Origin: Brevundimonas vitisensis
GTDB lineage: Bacteria > Pseudomonadota > Alphaproteobacteria > Caulobacterales > Caulobacteraceae
Direction of reading: 5' to 3'
Assembly (NCBI RefSeq): GCF_016656965.1
Contig: NZ_CP067977.1
Location: 1,884,501-1,948,500, forward strand
DNA: 64,000 bases
In this document: one piece after another, positions 34,194 to 43,320 of the stretch
Layout of the letters: every line of letters starts with the position of its first letter
Numbering within the stretch: position 1 is the first letter of the stretch
Program-made: the position numbers and the translations under genes
Notes under the pieces: model-generated
Database searches by the model: none
What the model was told of the DNA's origin: nothing
The model's input: only the letters and a program-made list of their open reading frames with translations

Positions 34194-35435
34194 ATGTCCC
34201 GCCCCGCCGACAAGCCCGTGAAGAAGGTCGTCCTCGCCTATTCCGGCGGGCTGGATACCTCCATCATCCTGAAATGGCTGCAGACCGAATATCAGGCTGA
34301 GGTGGTGACCTTCACCGCCGACCTGGGTCAGGGCGAGGAACTGGGTCCGGCGCGGGAAAAGGCGCTGAAGCTGGGCATCAAGCCGGAAAACATCTTTATC
34401 GACGACCTGCGCGAGGAGTTCGTGCGCGACTTCGTCTTCCCGATGTTCCGCGCCAATGCCCTGTATGAAGGCCAGTATCTGCTGGGCACCTCCATCGCCC
34501 GGCCGCTGATCGCCAAGCGCCAGATCGAGATCGCCCGCATGGTCGGGGCCGACGCCGTCTGTCACGGCGCGACCGGCAAGGGCAATGACCAGGTGCGGTT
34601 CGAGCTGGGCTATTACGCCCTGAACCCCGACATCCACGTCATCGCCCCCTGGCGTGAATGGGAATACCGCAGCCGCGAGGCCCTGCTGGAATTCGCCGAG
34701 AAGAACCAGATTCCGATCGCCAAGGACAAGCGCGGCGAGGCCCCGTTCAGCGTCGACGCCAACCTGTTGCACTCCTCCAGCGAGGGCAAGGTTCTGGAGG
34801 ATCCGGCGGTCGAGGCCCCCGAATTCGTGCACCAGCGCACCATCAGCCCCGAGGCTGCGCCGGACCGGCCGCATATCTTCACCCTGTCGTTCGAACAGGG
34901 CGATGCCGTCGCCATCGATGGTGTGGCGATGAGCCCGGCCACGATCCTGACCAAGCTGAACGAACTGGGTCACGACAACGGCGTCGGTCGTCTGGACCTG
35001 GTCGAGAACCGCTATGTCGGGATGAAGTCGCGGGGGGTCTATGAGACGCCGGGCGGCACCATCCTGCTGGCGGCGCACCGGGGCATCGAGTCCATCACCC
35101 TGGATCGCGGTGCCATGCACCTGAAGGACGAGCTGGCGGTCAAATACGCCCAGATGATCTACAACGGCTTCTGGTTCGCACCCGAGCGCGAGATGCTGCA
35201 GGCGGCCATCGATCACAGCCAGCGCAAGGTGTCGGGTACCGTCCGGGTCAAGCTCTACAAGGGCAATGTCACCATCATCGGCCGCGAGAGCCCCAACAGC
35301 CTGTACGACCAGGACCTGGTGACCTTTGAAGAAGGCGTTCAGGCCTATGACCACAACGATGCGGCGGGCTTCATCAAGCTGAATGCCCTGCGCCTGCGGG
35401 TGCTGGCGCGGCGGGACGCGCGGACCGGCGAATGA
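34194..35435 (+). CDS. argG: argininosuccinate synthase
   Basis: ATP-dependent joining of citrulline and aspartate in arginine synthesis. The protein is 413 aa with the ATP PP-loop YSGGLDTS near 15-22, [14 protein letters not shown], and the tail typical of type 1 enzymes. Start ATG 34194. A 105-base noncoding stretch precedes it without an obvious ARG-box-like palindrome. Downstream is a pair of related secreted proteins. Confidence 0.96.
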   Translation: MSRPADKPVKKVVLAYSGGLDTSIILKWLQTEYQAEVVTFTADLGQGEELGPAREKALKLGIKPENIFIDDLREEFVRDFVFPMFRANALYEGQYLLGTSIARPLIAKRQIEIARMVGADAVCHGATGKGNDQVRFELGYYALNPDIHVIAPWREWEYRSREALLEFAEKNQIPIAKDKRGEAPFSVDANLLHSSSEGKVLEDPAVEAPEFVHQRTISPEAAPDRPHIFTLSFEQGDAVAIDGVAMSPATILTKLNELGHDNGVGRLDLVENRYVGMKSRGVYETPGGTILLAAHRGIESITLDRGAMHLKDELAVKYAQMIYNGFWFAPEREMLQAAIDHSQRKVSGTVRVKLYKGNVTIIGRESPNSLYDQDLVTFEEGVQAYDHNDAAGFIKLNALRLRVLARRDARTGE

Positions 35436-35512
35436 GGTCCTGAGGACGGCGGGCTTTTTCCGGCCTCAAAGGCGAAGGAAACTGCCCGTCCAACCCTCCC
35501 GGAGTTCTATAG

Positions 35513-35953
35513 ATGCGTATCCTCGCCCCCCTCGCCCTGGCCGCCGCCTTCGTGGCCGCTCCGGCGCTCGCCCAGACCCCGCCGCCGTCTCCTGTCCAGG
35601 CCGCGCCTGCCCCCCAGTCGCCTGAAGAGGCCGCGATCGAGGCCGAGGCCGAGGCGTTCCAGGCCCGGATGGAGACCATGCAGGCCGAGCTGGTCGCCGC
35701 CGTCGAGGCCGCCAATGGCGACCAGGCCAAGGCGACCGCCGACGTGGATGCGATTCTGGTCCGCTATCAGCCCGAGTTCGACGCCTTCGCCGCCAAGCTG
35801 GAAGCGTTCGTCCAGGGCGAGGCCGACAAGGAAACCGATCCGGCCCGCAAGGCGGAAATGCTGGCCGCCCTGCCCGAGCTGGGCAATGCGATCCGCACCA
35901 TCCCGGCCCAGATCCGCGCCGGCTTCCTCAGCGAACAGCCCGCCGCGCAATAA
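35513..35953 (+). CDS. secreted Ala/Glu-rich helical protein (tandem copy 1)
   Basis: A 146-residue exported protein: signal peptide APLALAAAFVAAPALAQ, then a Pro-rich linker and a long Ala/Glu helix (EEAAIEAEAEAFQARMETMQ). GGAG precedes the ATG by about 8 bases. It resembles the next gene in architecture, suggesting duplication. No family recognised; periplasmic location is likely from the signal. Confidence 0.65.
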   Translation: MRILAPLALAAAFVAAPALAQTPPPSPVQAAPAPQSPEEAAIEAEAEAFQARMETMQAELVAAVEAANGDQAKATADVDAILVRYQPEFDAFAAKLEAFVQGEADKETDPARKAEMLAALPELGNAIRTIPAQIRAGFLSEQPAAQ

Positions 35954-35960
35954 GACGACC

Positions 35961-35996
35961 CGGTAAGGCGGGGACCTGCGGCTCCCCGCCTTACCG
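35961..35996 (+). terminator. strong 14-bp hairpin between tandem secreted-protein genes
   Basis: CGGTAAGGCGGGGA (35961-35974) pairs perfectly with TCCCCGCCTTACCG (35983-35996) around an 8-base loop. It begins 8 bases after the stop codon of the first secreted-protein gene. There is no T-tract, only ATTTC after the stem, so it may be a Rho-independent-like terminator, an mRNA end stabiliser, or both. Confidence 0.6.
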
Positions 35997-36061
35997 CGAT
36001 TTCACTTGAGATCGGACGGCGTTCGACGGACCTTCAAGGCGACCTTGAAGGACCCCTCGCC

Positions 36062-36622
36062 ATGATCCGCGCCCTCTCCCTTGCCGCCGCCCTCGCCCTT
36101 CTGCCGCTGTCTGCGGCCCTGGCCCAGACGCCTGCGTCGTCGGTGCCTGCCCCTGCTGATCCCGCCTCGGCCGAGGCGGCGCTGGAGGCGGCCGGGGCTG
36201 CGTTTGAAGCGCGGATGGAGGAGTTCGGCGCCCGCGCTGAAGCCATTGCCGAAGATGAGAGCCTGAGCGAAGACCAGCGCGAGGCCGCCATCATGGCGCT
36301 GTGGGCCGAATATGAGCCCGACGTACTGGCCTTCACCTCCGCCGCCAGCGCCCTGAGCCCCCAGATCGCCTCTGAAGCCCTGGCCGAGATCAACGTCGAC
36401 GCCCTGGTGGCCGAGGCCCTGGCCGACCCTTCCGTCGGGGCCGCCATGGGGATGGCCCAGAACGGCGCCTGGGCGTCGCAGGACCCCGAGCACATGGCCA
36501 CCTATGGGCTGATGGCCGACTATGCTCTGGGCCAGGCCTCCGATGCCATGGATGAAGCCGCCGCCGAGGCCGCTGCGGCAGAAGCCGTCGCGGCTGTCGA
36601 GGCCGCCGCCCGGGACGACTGA
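36062..36622 (+). CDS. secreted Ala/Glu-rich helical protein (tandem copy 2)
   Basis: A 186-residue exported protein with signal peptide ALSLAAALALLPLSAALAQ, then Ala/Glu-rich helix (EAALEAAGAAFEARMEEFGA) similar to the same region of the preceding gene, and a Met/Gly-containing middle (AAMGMAQNGAWASQ). AAGGA precedes the ATG. It ends in an Ala/Glu helix. Family not recognised; the pair looks like a diverged tandem duplication. Confidence 0.65.
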   Translation: MIRALSLAAALALLPLSAALAQTPASSVPAPADPASAEAALEAAGAAFEARMEEFGARAEAIAEDESLSEDQREAAIMALWAEYEPDVLAFTSAASALSPQIASEALAEINVDALVAEALADPSVGAAMGMAQNGAWASQDPEHMATYGLMADYALGQASDAMDEAAAEAAAAEAVAAVEAAARDD

Positions 36623-36672
36623 TCGCCGGGCCTGGCGGTTGACGCGGGCCTGCGCCTGTCCGATGGGCGGGC

Positions 36673-37311
36673 ATGGACTGGCCCGTCGACCCGCATCGCT
36701 ATCTCGCCTTTCTGGGCGTCATGATCGTCATGGCCCTGACGCCGGGGCCAGCCAATCTGTTCGCCGTGGCCACCGGCCTGTCGCGAGGGCGCAGGGCTGC
36801 CCTGGCGGGGGTGGTGGGCATGAATGCCGCCACCCTGGTCTGGTTCGGCGCGGCGGCCCTGGGTCTGGGGGCGCTGGTCCTGGCCTTTCCAGAGGCGTTT
36901 CGCGTCATCGCCATCGGCGGGGCCCTCTATGTCGCCTGGCTGGGCATCAAGGCGTTCCGAGGGGCCTTTGCCACCGCGGCCGATCCCGATCCGGCGGTGC
37001 CGGCACCGCCGCCGGCCCAGCGGTCGGCCCTGGTCGATGGTTTCATGGTGCAGATCGCCAATCCCAAGGCGGTGCTGTTCTTCACCGCCGTCCTGCCGCC
37101 CTTCATCGATGTCAGCCGGCCCGTCGCCCCGCAGCTGGCCCTGTTTGCCCTGGCGACCATCGGCATGGATGTTCTGTCGATGAGCGGATACGGTCTGGGC
37201 GGTGCCGCCTTGGCCAGGCGTATGACGAGGCCTGAATTCAAACGCGGATTCGGGATCGTGGTCGGTTCGATGCTGCTGCTGGCCTCGGTTCTGATTGTCA
37301 CACGATTGTAA
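36673..37311 (+). CDS. LysE/RhtB-family amino-acid exporter
   Basis: A 212-residue inner-membrane exporter with about six helices: YLAFLGVMIVMALTPGPANLFAVATGLSRG near 10-39, and VQIANPKAVLFFTAVLPPFID, both signature segments. Family members export lysine, homoserine or threonine. The start ATG 36673 has a weak ribosome-binding site. Cargo cannot be deduced. Confidence 0.9.
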   Translation: MDWPVDPHRYLAFLGVMIVMALTPGPANLFAVATGLSRGRRAALAGVVGMNAATLVWFGAAALGLGALVLAFPEAFRVIAIGGALYVAWLGIKAFRGAFATAADPDPAVPAPPPAQRSALVDGFMVQIANPKAVLFFTAVLPPFIDVSRPVAPQLALFALATIGMDVLSMSGYGLGGAALARRMTRPEFKRGFGIVVGSMLLLASVLIVTRL

Positions 37312-37393
37312 GGGCTTATCTCGGAATGGAACTGCGCCATTCATGTCCCGTTCACCCGACGAAGCGCTTCATCAAGCTTTGGAGATTTCTCAC

Positions 37394-37945
37394 ATGACGA
37401 CCGTCTTCACGAAATCCGCAATCGTTGCAGCGGCGGCGCTGACCCTTGCGGCCTGTGCGACCGCCACGCCCTATCAGCCCGCCGGGGTGAACGGACAGCG
37501 CGGCGGCTATGCCGAACAGCGCGTCGACGCCGACCGGTTCCGCGTAAGCTTCGCGGGCAATTCCGTCACTTCGCGCGAGCAGGTCGAGATGGGCCTGCTG
37601 CTGCGGGCCGCCGAACTGACCGTCGAGAACGGTTATGACTGGTTCGCCACCGTCGACCGGGCGACCGACCGGGACGTGCGCTACTCGGTGTCGCCCGATC
37701 CCTTCTACTACGACCGGTACCGCCCCTATTGGAGCCCCTACTGGAGCTTCTATCGCCGCGGAGCCTGGTCCAGCCGCAACGCCTTCTGGGGTCCGGACGT
37801 GGATGTCCGCGAGATCGACCGGTTCGAGGCCTCGTCGGAAATCCTGATGGGTCGCGGACCCAAGCCGGCGGGCGATCCCAACGCCTTCGATGCCCGCGAA
37901 GTGATCCAGAACCTGGGTCCGCGCGTGACGCGGGCGGCTTACTAA
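37394..37945 (+). CDS. CC0125/CC1285 family lipoprotein
   Basis: A 183-residue lipoprotein with lipobox LAAC (residues 17-20 area, TLAACAT), then FRVSFAGNSVTSREQVEMGL and LLRAAELTVENGYDWFATVD, the conserved core of this Caulobacter-named family, and an aromatic middle (YYDRYRPYWSPYWSFYRRG). ATG 37394 is chosen; the extension to 37295 has no signal. Function is unknown; these are envelope lipoproteins of alphaproteobacteria. Confidence 0.82.
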   Translation: MTTVFTKSAIVAAAALTLAACATATPYQPAGVNGQRGGYAEQRVDADRFRVSFAGNSVTSREQVEMGLLLRAAELTVENGYDWFATVDRATDRDVRYSVSPDPFYYDRYRPYWSPYWSFYRRGAWSSRNAFWGPDVDVREIDRFEASSEILMGRGPKPAGDPNAFDAREVIQNLGPRVTRAAY

Positions 37946-38031
37946 GGGCGCTACCGGCCTTCGGCCTACTTGGGCGCGAGAGCGTTGTTCGGCTTCAAGG
38001 AGCGCGACGCGCGGTAGGCCCAGACTCTGCG

Positions 38032-38772
38032 TCAGCCGATCCGGATGTTCTTCATCCGGCGTCGGTTGGCGTGGGTTGCGGGGGCCGTGCCCATGTCTTC
38101 GGGCAGTTCGCCCTTGAAGTAGAAGCGCTGCCACGCCTCCTTGGCCGCCTCGGGATCGCCGGAGGCAAGCCGGTTGTTGAAATCGGTCCGCTGACGGTTC
38201 CAGGCCTCGAACTGACCCTTCATGCCGGGGTTGGACTCCAGCGAACGGACCACGGGCTGGAAGGCCTCCATCTTCTTGGCCTCGACCAGGGTGATGAAGC
38301 AGAACGGCTCGCCCCGTTCAAAGGTGATGCGGCCGGGCCGGGTGAAGATCCAGTTCATGGTGAACGGGAAGGGCAGCCAGTCGGTCTCGATCAGCCCGAC
38401 CAGAGGCTGAATTCCATCCTTCACATGATTGGGCGACCCCGAACACATCATCGACCAGCCCGGCGGTGTGCGGAACAGATACTGCGGATGCATGGTCAGA
38501 ACGCCGCGTGAGAAATGCGACGTCACCAGATGGTGCAGGTCCGGCGTCGGACGGTCGGCCTTGATGACGATGTCTTCCTGGCGCGGGCCGCCGTTCCATT
38601 CGGCCGAAAAACCGACCGGGCACAGGATCTCCCAGCCGGTGGTGTTGGCCATGCTGAGCGGCAGGCAGCGATAGGGATGCCGGCTGGCGAAGGCGTCCAT
38701 CCAGTTTCGCGACTGGCGGCCCGGCACCATGTCCGGTGGCGTCGCCGTCATAGGATAGCATTCCAGTTCCAA
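38032..38772 (-). CDS. DUF6065 family protein
   Basis: A 246-residue cytoplasmic protein starting [17 protein letters not shown] and containing SRNWMDAF and [10 protein letters not shown], which I recognise as the DUF6065 family of unknown function. The start is a TTG at 38772, favoured because an AGGAG lies 7 bases upstream and because ELECYP belongs to the family; the next ATG (38751) would remove it. It diverges from the prolyl-tRNA editing gene. Confidence 0.75.
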   Translation of the reverse strand: MELECYPMTATPPDMVPGRQSRNWMDAFASRHPYRCLPLSMANTTGWEILCPVGFSAEWNGGPRQEDIVIKADRPTPDLHHLVTSHFSRGVLTMHPQYLFRTPPGWSMMCSGSPNHVKDGIQPLVGLIETDWLPFPFTMNWIFTRPGRITFERGEPFCFITLVEAKKMEAFQPVVRSLESNPGMKGQFEAWNRQRTDFNNRLASGDPEAAKEAWQRFYFKGELPEDMGTAPATHANRRRMKNIRIG

Positions 38773-38823
38773 CGCCCTGCTCCTATCGTCTATCGACAGG
38801 TCCTACCCCTAGCCCGGTCGCCC

Positions 38824-39369
38824 ATGTCCGCTCAAGCCGCCCCTTCCCCGACGACGCCGTCCCTGACGCCTCCGTCACACGACCGCGACAGCCTGCTGGC
38901 CTGGATGGCCGAGCACGGCATCGCGCACACGACCCACGACCACCCGGCGGTATTCCGGGTCGAGGAAGGGCTGGAGCTGAAGGCGGCCCTGCCCGGCCTG
39001 CACACCAAGAACCTGTTTTTGAAGGACAAGAAGGCTCAGCTTTGGCTGATCTCGGCGGCCCAGGACACGGTGATCGATCTGAAGCGGGCCCCCGCCCTGA
39101 TGGGTTCGGACCGGCTGTCGTTCGGCAATGAGGGCCTGATGCTCGAGACCCTGGGGGTGCGGCCGGGCTCTGTCACAGCACTGGGACTGATCAATGATAC
39201 GGAGCGCCGGGTCCGGTTCGTACTGGATGCCCGGCTATGGGCGGCGGACATCGTCAACTTCCATCCCCTGACCAATACCGCCACCACGGCCCTGGCCCAG
39301 GCCGATTTCCGCCGGTTCCTTGGCCTGATCGACCGCGAACCGCAGGTGGTCGACTTCATGGGCGCTTGA
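38824..39369 (+). CDS. prolyl-tRNA editing protein ProX-like (YbaK/EbsC domain)
   Basis: A 181-residue trans-editing protein that hydrolyses mis-acylated tRNA-Pro. It shows [12 protein letters not shown] near 39-50, the segment [10 protein letters not shown] with the conserved Lys near 67, and [24 protein letters not shown] 38824 is chosen. The N-terminal 25 residues are a Ser/Pro/Thr tail absent from most relatives. Confidence 0.88.
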   Translation: MSAQAAPSPTTPSLTPPSHDRDSLLAWMAEHGIAHTTHDHPAVFRVEEGLELKAALPGLHTKNLFLKDKKAQLWLISAAQDTVIDLKRAPALMGSDRLSFGNEGLMLETLGVRPGSVTALGLINDTERRVRFVLDARLWAADIVNFHPLTNTATTALAQADFRRFLGLIDREPQVVDFMGA

Positions 39370-39438
39370 GTCTTCGGCCTGGCGCGACCATCTGACGACT
39401 GTCGCGTTTCCTGCCCTTCCTGTCTTGATGGACCGCCC

Positions 39439-40338
39439 ATGACCTTTGCCGATCCCAACCTTGCCCCGCCCGCCGACCTGATCAAGGACGGGTCCGACGC
39501 CGGATTCATGGCCGATGTGGTCGAGGCCTCCAAGACCCAGCCGGTCATCGTCGATTTCTGGGCCACCTGGTGCGGCCCCTGTCGTCAGCTGACCCCGGCG
39601 CTGGAGAAGGCGGTGCGGGCTGCGGGCGGCGCGGTCAAACTGGTCAAGATCGATGTCGACAAGAACCCGGCCTATGCGGGCCAGTTGCGGGTGCAGTCCA
39701 TCCCCACCGTCTATGCCTTCGTCGACGGCCAGCCGGTCGACGGGTTCCAGGGCGCAGTGCCCGAAAGCCAGATCAAGGCCTTCATCGAAAAGCTGACTGG
39801 CGGCGCGGGCGTCAATTCCGACGTCGAACAACTGCTGCAACTGGGTGAGGAATCGCTGGGACTGAGCGACTTCGGCGGTGCCGCCCAAGCCTTTGCCCAT
39901 ATCCTGTCGATCGAACCCGACAACCAGAAGGCCATCGCCGGCATGGCGCGGGTCTATCTGGCGGGCGGCGATGCCGATCAGGCGCGCCAGACCATCGCCA
40001 TGGCCCCGCCCGGCTCGACCGAGCCTTCGGTGGTCAGCGTGCGGGCCCAGCTGGCCCTGTCGGCGACGGCACCGGCCGGTCCGACGGACGAGCTGTCCGC
40101 CCGCGTCGCGGCCGACCCGTCGGACCATCAGGCCCGCTACGACCTGTCCCTGGCCCAGGCCGCCTCGGGCGATCTGAAGGGGGCTGTCGACAGCCTGCTG
40201 AAGATCGTGGCGGCAGACCGGGAGTGGAACGATCAGGCCGCGCGCAAACAGTTGCTGACCGTTTTCGAGGCGGCCGGCGGCACATCGGAAATTGCCCGTG
40301 ACGGGCGCCGCCGCCTGTCCTCCATCCTGTTCGCCTGA
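39439..40338 (+). CDS. CnoX-like thioredoxin-TPR co-chaperedoxin
   Basis: A 299-residue protein: an N-terminal thioredoxin domain with the active WCGPC (Cys 45 and 48) and a C-terminal tetratricopeptide half (LGLSDFGGAAQAFAHILSIEPDNQKAIAGMARVYLAGG). The architecture is that of CnoX/YbbN, which protects proteins from oxidation and delivers them to GroEL; the E. coli form has lost the CxxC, while the Caulobacter one keeps it as here. It precedes the Lon-domain gene by 10 bases, probably in one operon. Confidence 0.85.
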   Translation: MTFADPNLAPPADLIKDGSDAGFMADVVEASKTQPVIVDFWATWCGPCRQLTPALEKAVRAAGGAVKLVKIDVDKNPAYAGQLRVQSIPTVYAFVDGQPVDGFQGAVPESQIKAFIEKLTGGAGVNSDVEQLLQLGEESLGLSDFGGAAQAFAHILSIEPDNQKAIAGMARVYLAGGDADQARQTIAMAPPGSTEPSVVSVRAQLALSATAPAGPTDELSARVAADPSDHQARYDLSLAQAASGDLKGAVDSLLKIVAADREWNDQAARKQLLTVFEAAGGTSEIARDGRRRLSSILFA

Positions 40339-40348
40339 GGATCACGCC

Positions 40349-41008
40349 ATGGCCCAGGGATATGTGAAGGCGGCCGACCTTCCGCAGGTCATTCCGGTCT
40401 TTCCCCTGCCCGGGGCCATTATCCTGCCCCGGGGCCAGCTGCCGCTGAACATCTTCGAGCCGCGCTATCTGAACATGATCGACGATGCGATGGCGGGTGA
40501 CCGCATCATCGGCATGGTCCAGTCGACCGGTGGCGACCCGACCCAGCCGACGCTGTCGCCGGTGGGATGTGCCGGGCGGATCACCAGCTTCGCCGAGACG
40601 TCCGACGGGCGGTATCTGATCACCCTGACCGGGGTTTGCCGGTTCCGGCTGGCAGCAGAGATGCCCGGACCCTCGCCCTATCGCCAGGCGCGGGCCGACT
40701 TTGCGCCCTTCGAGCTGGACCTCACGACACCGCAAGCCGATGCGCCGTTCGAGCGGGAAGGCTTCATGGAGGCGTTGAGGGTCTATCTGGAGAGCCGGGG
40801 GCTGGAGATCGACTGGGACACCGCTCGCAGCGCACCGTCCGAGGCCCTGATCAACAGCCTGTCGATGGCCCTGCCTTTCGATCCGGCAGAGAAACAGGCG
40901 CTGCTGGAAGCCCGGACCCTGACCGACCGGGCCGAGGCGCTGACCGCCCTGCTGCGCATCGACGCTGCCGAGCGCGGCGATGGCGACACGCCGCCATCGA
41001 TGCAGTAG
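40349..41008 (+). CDS. LON peptidase substrate-binding domain protein
   Basis: A 219-residue standalone Lon N-terminal (PUA-like) domain protein: VIPVFPLPGAIILPRGQLPLNIFEPRYL near 13-40, then GCAGRITSF and RYLITLTGVCRFRL. It lacks the AAA+ and protease domains. ATG 40349 lies 10 bases after the CnoX-like gene, so they are likely cotranscribed, suggesting a role in protein quality control (inference). Confidence 0.88.
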   Translation: MAQGYVKAADLPQVIPVFPLPGAIILPRGQLPLNIFEPRYLNMIDDAMAGDRIIGMVQSTGGDPTQPTLSPVGCAGRITSFAETSDGRYLITLTGVCRFRLAAEMPGPSPYRQARADFAPFELDLTTPQADAPFEREGFMEALRVYLESRGLEIDWDTARSAPSEALINSLSMALPFDPAEKQALLEARTLTDRAEALTALLRIDAAERGDGDTPPSMQ

Positions 41009-41122
41009 GCGGCTAACAGTGCTAGTGAGCCAGGATGTGAGCGCGGGACGGTGTCGATGCCATGTTCTGGCCCGCCCCAGGCTCGCCGACCCCGTTTACC
41101 CTTTCGCGTCTGGACACCTGAC

Positions 41123-41317
41123 TTGAGCGACACCTTCAACACCCCCGTTTCGGTCGATCCGCGCCTGTTGGAGGTGCTGGTCTGCCCGGTCACGCGCGGC
41201 AAGCTGACGCTGGACCGCAAGACCGGTGAGCTGGTGTCCAAGGGGGCCAAGCTGGCCTACCCCATTCGCGAGGGCGTTCCGATCATGCTGCCCGAAGAGG
41301 CGCGGACGCTGGATTGA
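41123..41317 (+). CDS. Trm112-like protein
   Basis: A 64-residue protein of the Trm112/UPF0434 family: [21 protein letters not shown] near 10-30 and [16 protein letters not shown]. It has a single Cys in the CPVTRG motif instead of the full four-Cys zinc set. The start is a TTG at 41123; ATG 41051 and 41057 are in frame but add an unrelated Pro/Arg-rich stretch. It could activate a methyltransferase by analogy with eukaryotic Trm112. Confidence 0.82.
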   Translation: MSDTFNTPVSVDPRLLEVLVCPVTRGKLTLDRKTGELVSKGAKLAYPIREGVPIMLPEEARTLD

Positions 41318-41359
41318 GCCCCTGTCGCCTCCTGTCCCGCAGCGCTGGGGAGGAGACGG

Positions 41360-42619
41360 TTATAGGGCCTCGCCTCTGAGCAACCTCGGCAGGTCGCCGC
41401 TGGCACCGCCTGCCTCCTGCATGAAGGCGCGGCGAAGGGCCGGCACGCGATTGACCACCGCCATGCCCAGATCGCGAGCCAGTCTCACAGGTGGGATATC
41501 GCTGGAGAACAGCCGGACGAAACCGTCGAAGCCCGCCGCCAGCACCGTATTGTCGAACCGGCGCCACCGGGCATAGCGATCCAGAACGATCTCCGATCCG
41601 ATGTCTTCGCCCAGGCGAACGGCATCGGTCAGGACCTCTGTCAGGGCGGCGACATCCTTCAGGCCCATGTTCAGTCCCTGGCCAGCGACCGGATGGACGG
41701 CATGGGCCGCATCGCCGATCAGGGCGATGCGCGGGGCGGTCATCCGCTCTGCCAGGCTGAGTGACAGCGGATAGACGAAGCGGGGTCCTTGAACCGTGAC
41801 ATCCTCGAGGAAGTCGCCGAACCGCCGCATCAGATGGGCGTGAAAGGCCGCGTCCGAGGCGTCGCGCAGCGCTTCGCCCCGGCGGGTGGTCTCGGTCCAG
41901 ACCAGGCTGGCACGCTGTTCGGTCAGAGGCAGGATGGCGAACGGCCCGCCCGGCAGGAAATGTTCGTGCGCCACATTGCCGTGGTCGCGACCCAGGCCGA
42001 CGGTGGCGACCACGCCGCTCTGGCCATAGGACCAGCCCAGGGTTTCGATCCCGGCGGCGGCGCGCACCCGTGACCCCCGACCCTCGGCTCCCACGACCAG
42101 CGGGGCTGTCAGCTGTGTGCCATCGGACAGGGTGACCGTCGCGCGGCCGGCACCGACGGCGACATCGACCGCAGTGGCCGGTGCGCGAATCTCTATGCCG
42201 ACCTCCGACAGCTTCTGAGCCAAGGCCACGCGGATACGGCGGTTCTCGACCATATAGCCCAGCGGCTCTCCGCCCGTGCGTTCGCCGATTTCATCGGCAT
42301 CGAACCTCAGCCAGGCGGAATGAGGGGGCGGGGTCGCGGCACCGGGCCTGCGCCCATCGGTGACCAGGATCCGGTCCATCCGGCAGGCATGGGGCCGCAG
42401 GGCCTCGCCCAGGCCCAGGGCATCCAGCATCCGGAAGGTGGAAAAGGCGATGGCCGTCGAACGGCCGTCGAACGTCGGGGCCAGCTGGACGTCGAACGGC
42501 TGGGGGTCGATCAACACGACCCTGAGCCCGCCCTGGGCCGCCGCCAGGGCCAGGGCCCCGCCCGTCAGGCCGGCACCGACGATGATGACGTCATAGGAGG
42601 GAGAAGCGCTCGCGATCAT
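41360..42619 (-). CDS. UbiH/UbiF family FAD-dependent hydroxylase (ubiquinone biosynthesis)
   Basis: A 419-residue flavoprotein monooxygenase. FAD-binding GAGLTGGALALAA near 15-27, the mid-domain REQRVRVAL-type segment (VENRRIRVALAQKL), and GDAAHAVHPVAGQGLNMGLKD near 307, diagnostic of the UbiH/UbiF/COQ6 group. It probably hydroxylates a ubiquinone precursor ring; the exact carbon cannot be told by eye. ubiA lies 12 kb away. Confidence 0.88.
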   Translation of the reverse strand: MIASASPSYDVIIVGAGLTGGALALAAAQGGLRVVLIDPQPFDVQLAPTFDGRSTAIAFSTFRMLDALGLGEALRPHACRMDRILVTDGRRPGAATPPPHSAWLRFDADEIGERTGGEPLGYMVENRRIRVALAQKLSEVGIEIRAPATAVDVAVGAGRATVTLSDGTQLTAPLVVGAEGRGSRVRAAAGIETLGWSYGQSGVVATVGLGRDHGNVAHEHFLPGGPFAILPLTEQRASLVWTETTRRGEALRDASDAAFHAHLMRRFGDFLEDVTVQGPRFVYPLSLSLAERMTAPRIALIGDAAHAVHPVAGQGLNMGLKDVAALTEVLTDAVRLGEDIGSEIVLDRYARWRRFDNTVLAAGFDGFVRLFSSDIPPVRLARDLGMAVVNRVPALRRAFMQEAGGASGDLPRLLRGEAL

Positions 42620-42683
42620 GCCCGCTTGTCGCGCCGTCGCCGCCCGGCGTCCAGAGGCGGCGCGGTCGCAGTTCTCGCCAGCT

Positions 42684-43316
42684 TCAGCCGAAGGCGCGCC
42701 GGACCCCGTCCACCCCGACGATCCCGCAGGCCCCGCTGCCGATCAAGGCCTCGGCATTGTCGGCGTCGATCCCGCCCAGGGCATAGACCGGCAGGCGAGC
42801 GGCACCGACCCCATCGGCAAAGCCTTCCACCGTCAGCGGGGCCTTGTCGGCGGACAATCCACCGGCCTGAAACACAGGCGACAGGATCAGGGCATCCAGC
42901 CCTTGGGCCCCGGACAGCCCGTCCCGCCCATGCACGGCCCCGGTCAGCAGCCAGTCGGGACGGGTCACGCGCAGCAGGGCGGCCAGACCCAGATCGCGTT
43001 CCGGCAGATGGACTCCGTCGGCGGCCACCGCCTCGGCCAGGCGGGCATCCTGACCGATCAGCAGTCGCACACCGGAGGCCGTCGTCACACGCCGCAGACG
43101 CTCGGCAACCGCCTGGCGATCCCCAGCGCCGAAGTGGCGATAGACGATCCCGGCACCGGGCGGCAGGGCAGCGGCCGTGATCCAGGGCTCGGGCGTGCGC
43201 TGCGGATCGGTCAGGAACAGCAGCGGCGGCAGGCGACCGGCGGGCGGGCTGACAGCCGCAGCGGCGCGGTTTAGAGCCTGGGCGGTCCGCCAAAGGCGGT
43301 CGGCGTCGGGAGACAT
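42684..43316 (-). CDS. thiamine phosphate synthase-like (ThiE/TenI fold) protein
   Basis: A 210-residue TIM-barrel protein of the ThiE/TenI family: PPLLFLTDPQRTPEP near 30, GVHLPERDLG and LILSPVFQAGG, VYALGGIDADNAEALIGSGACGIVGVDGVRRAF at the end. The active-site lysine/arginine pattern of true ThiE (QLRxK) is not seen, so activity is uncertain. ATG 43316 is preferred because GAGG lies 8 bases ahead; the ATG at 43322 is too close to it. It diverges from the PLP protein gene with only 4 bases between starts. Confidence 0.72.
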   Translation of the reverse strand: MSPDADRLWRTAQALNRAAAAVSPPAGRLPPLLFLTDPQRTPEPWITAAALPPGAGIVYRHFGAGDRQAVAERLRRVTTASGVRLLIGQDARLAEAVAADGVHLPERDLGLAALLRVTRPDWLLTGAVHGRDGLSGAQGLDALILSPVFQAGGLSADKAPLTVEGFADGVGAARLPVYALGGIDADNAEALIGSGACGIVGVDGVRRAFG

Positions 43317-43320
43317 CGTC

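Noticed and set aside
37946..38031. GGCCTAC and GTAGGCC repeats after the CC0125-type lipoprotein gene as a terminator
   Set aside because: Seven-base arms far apart and no T-tract; too weak to call.
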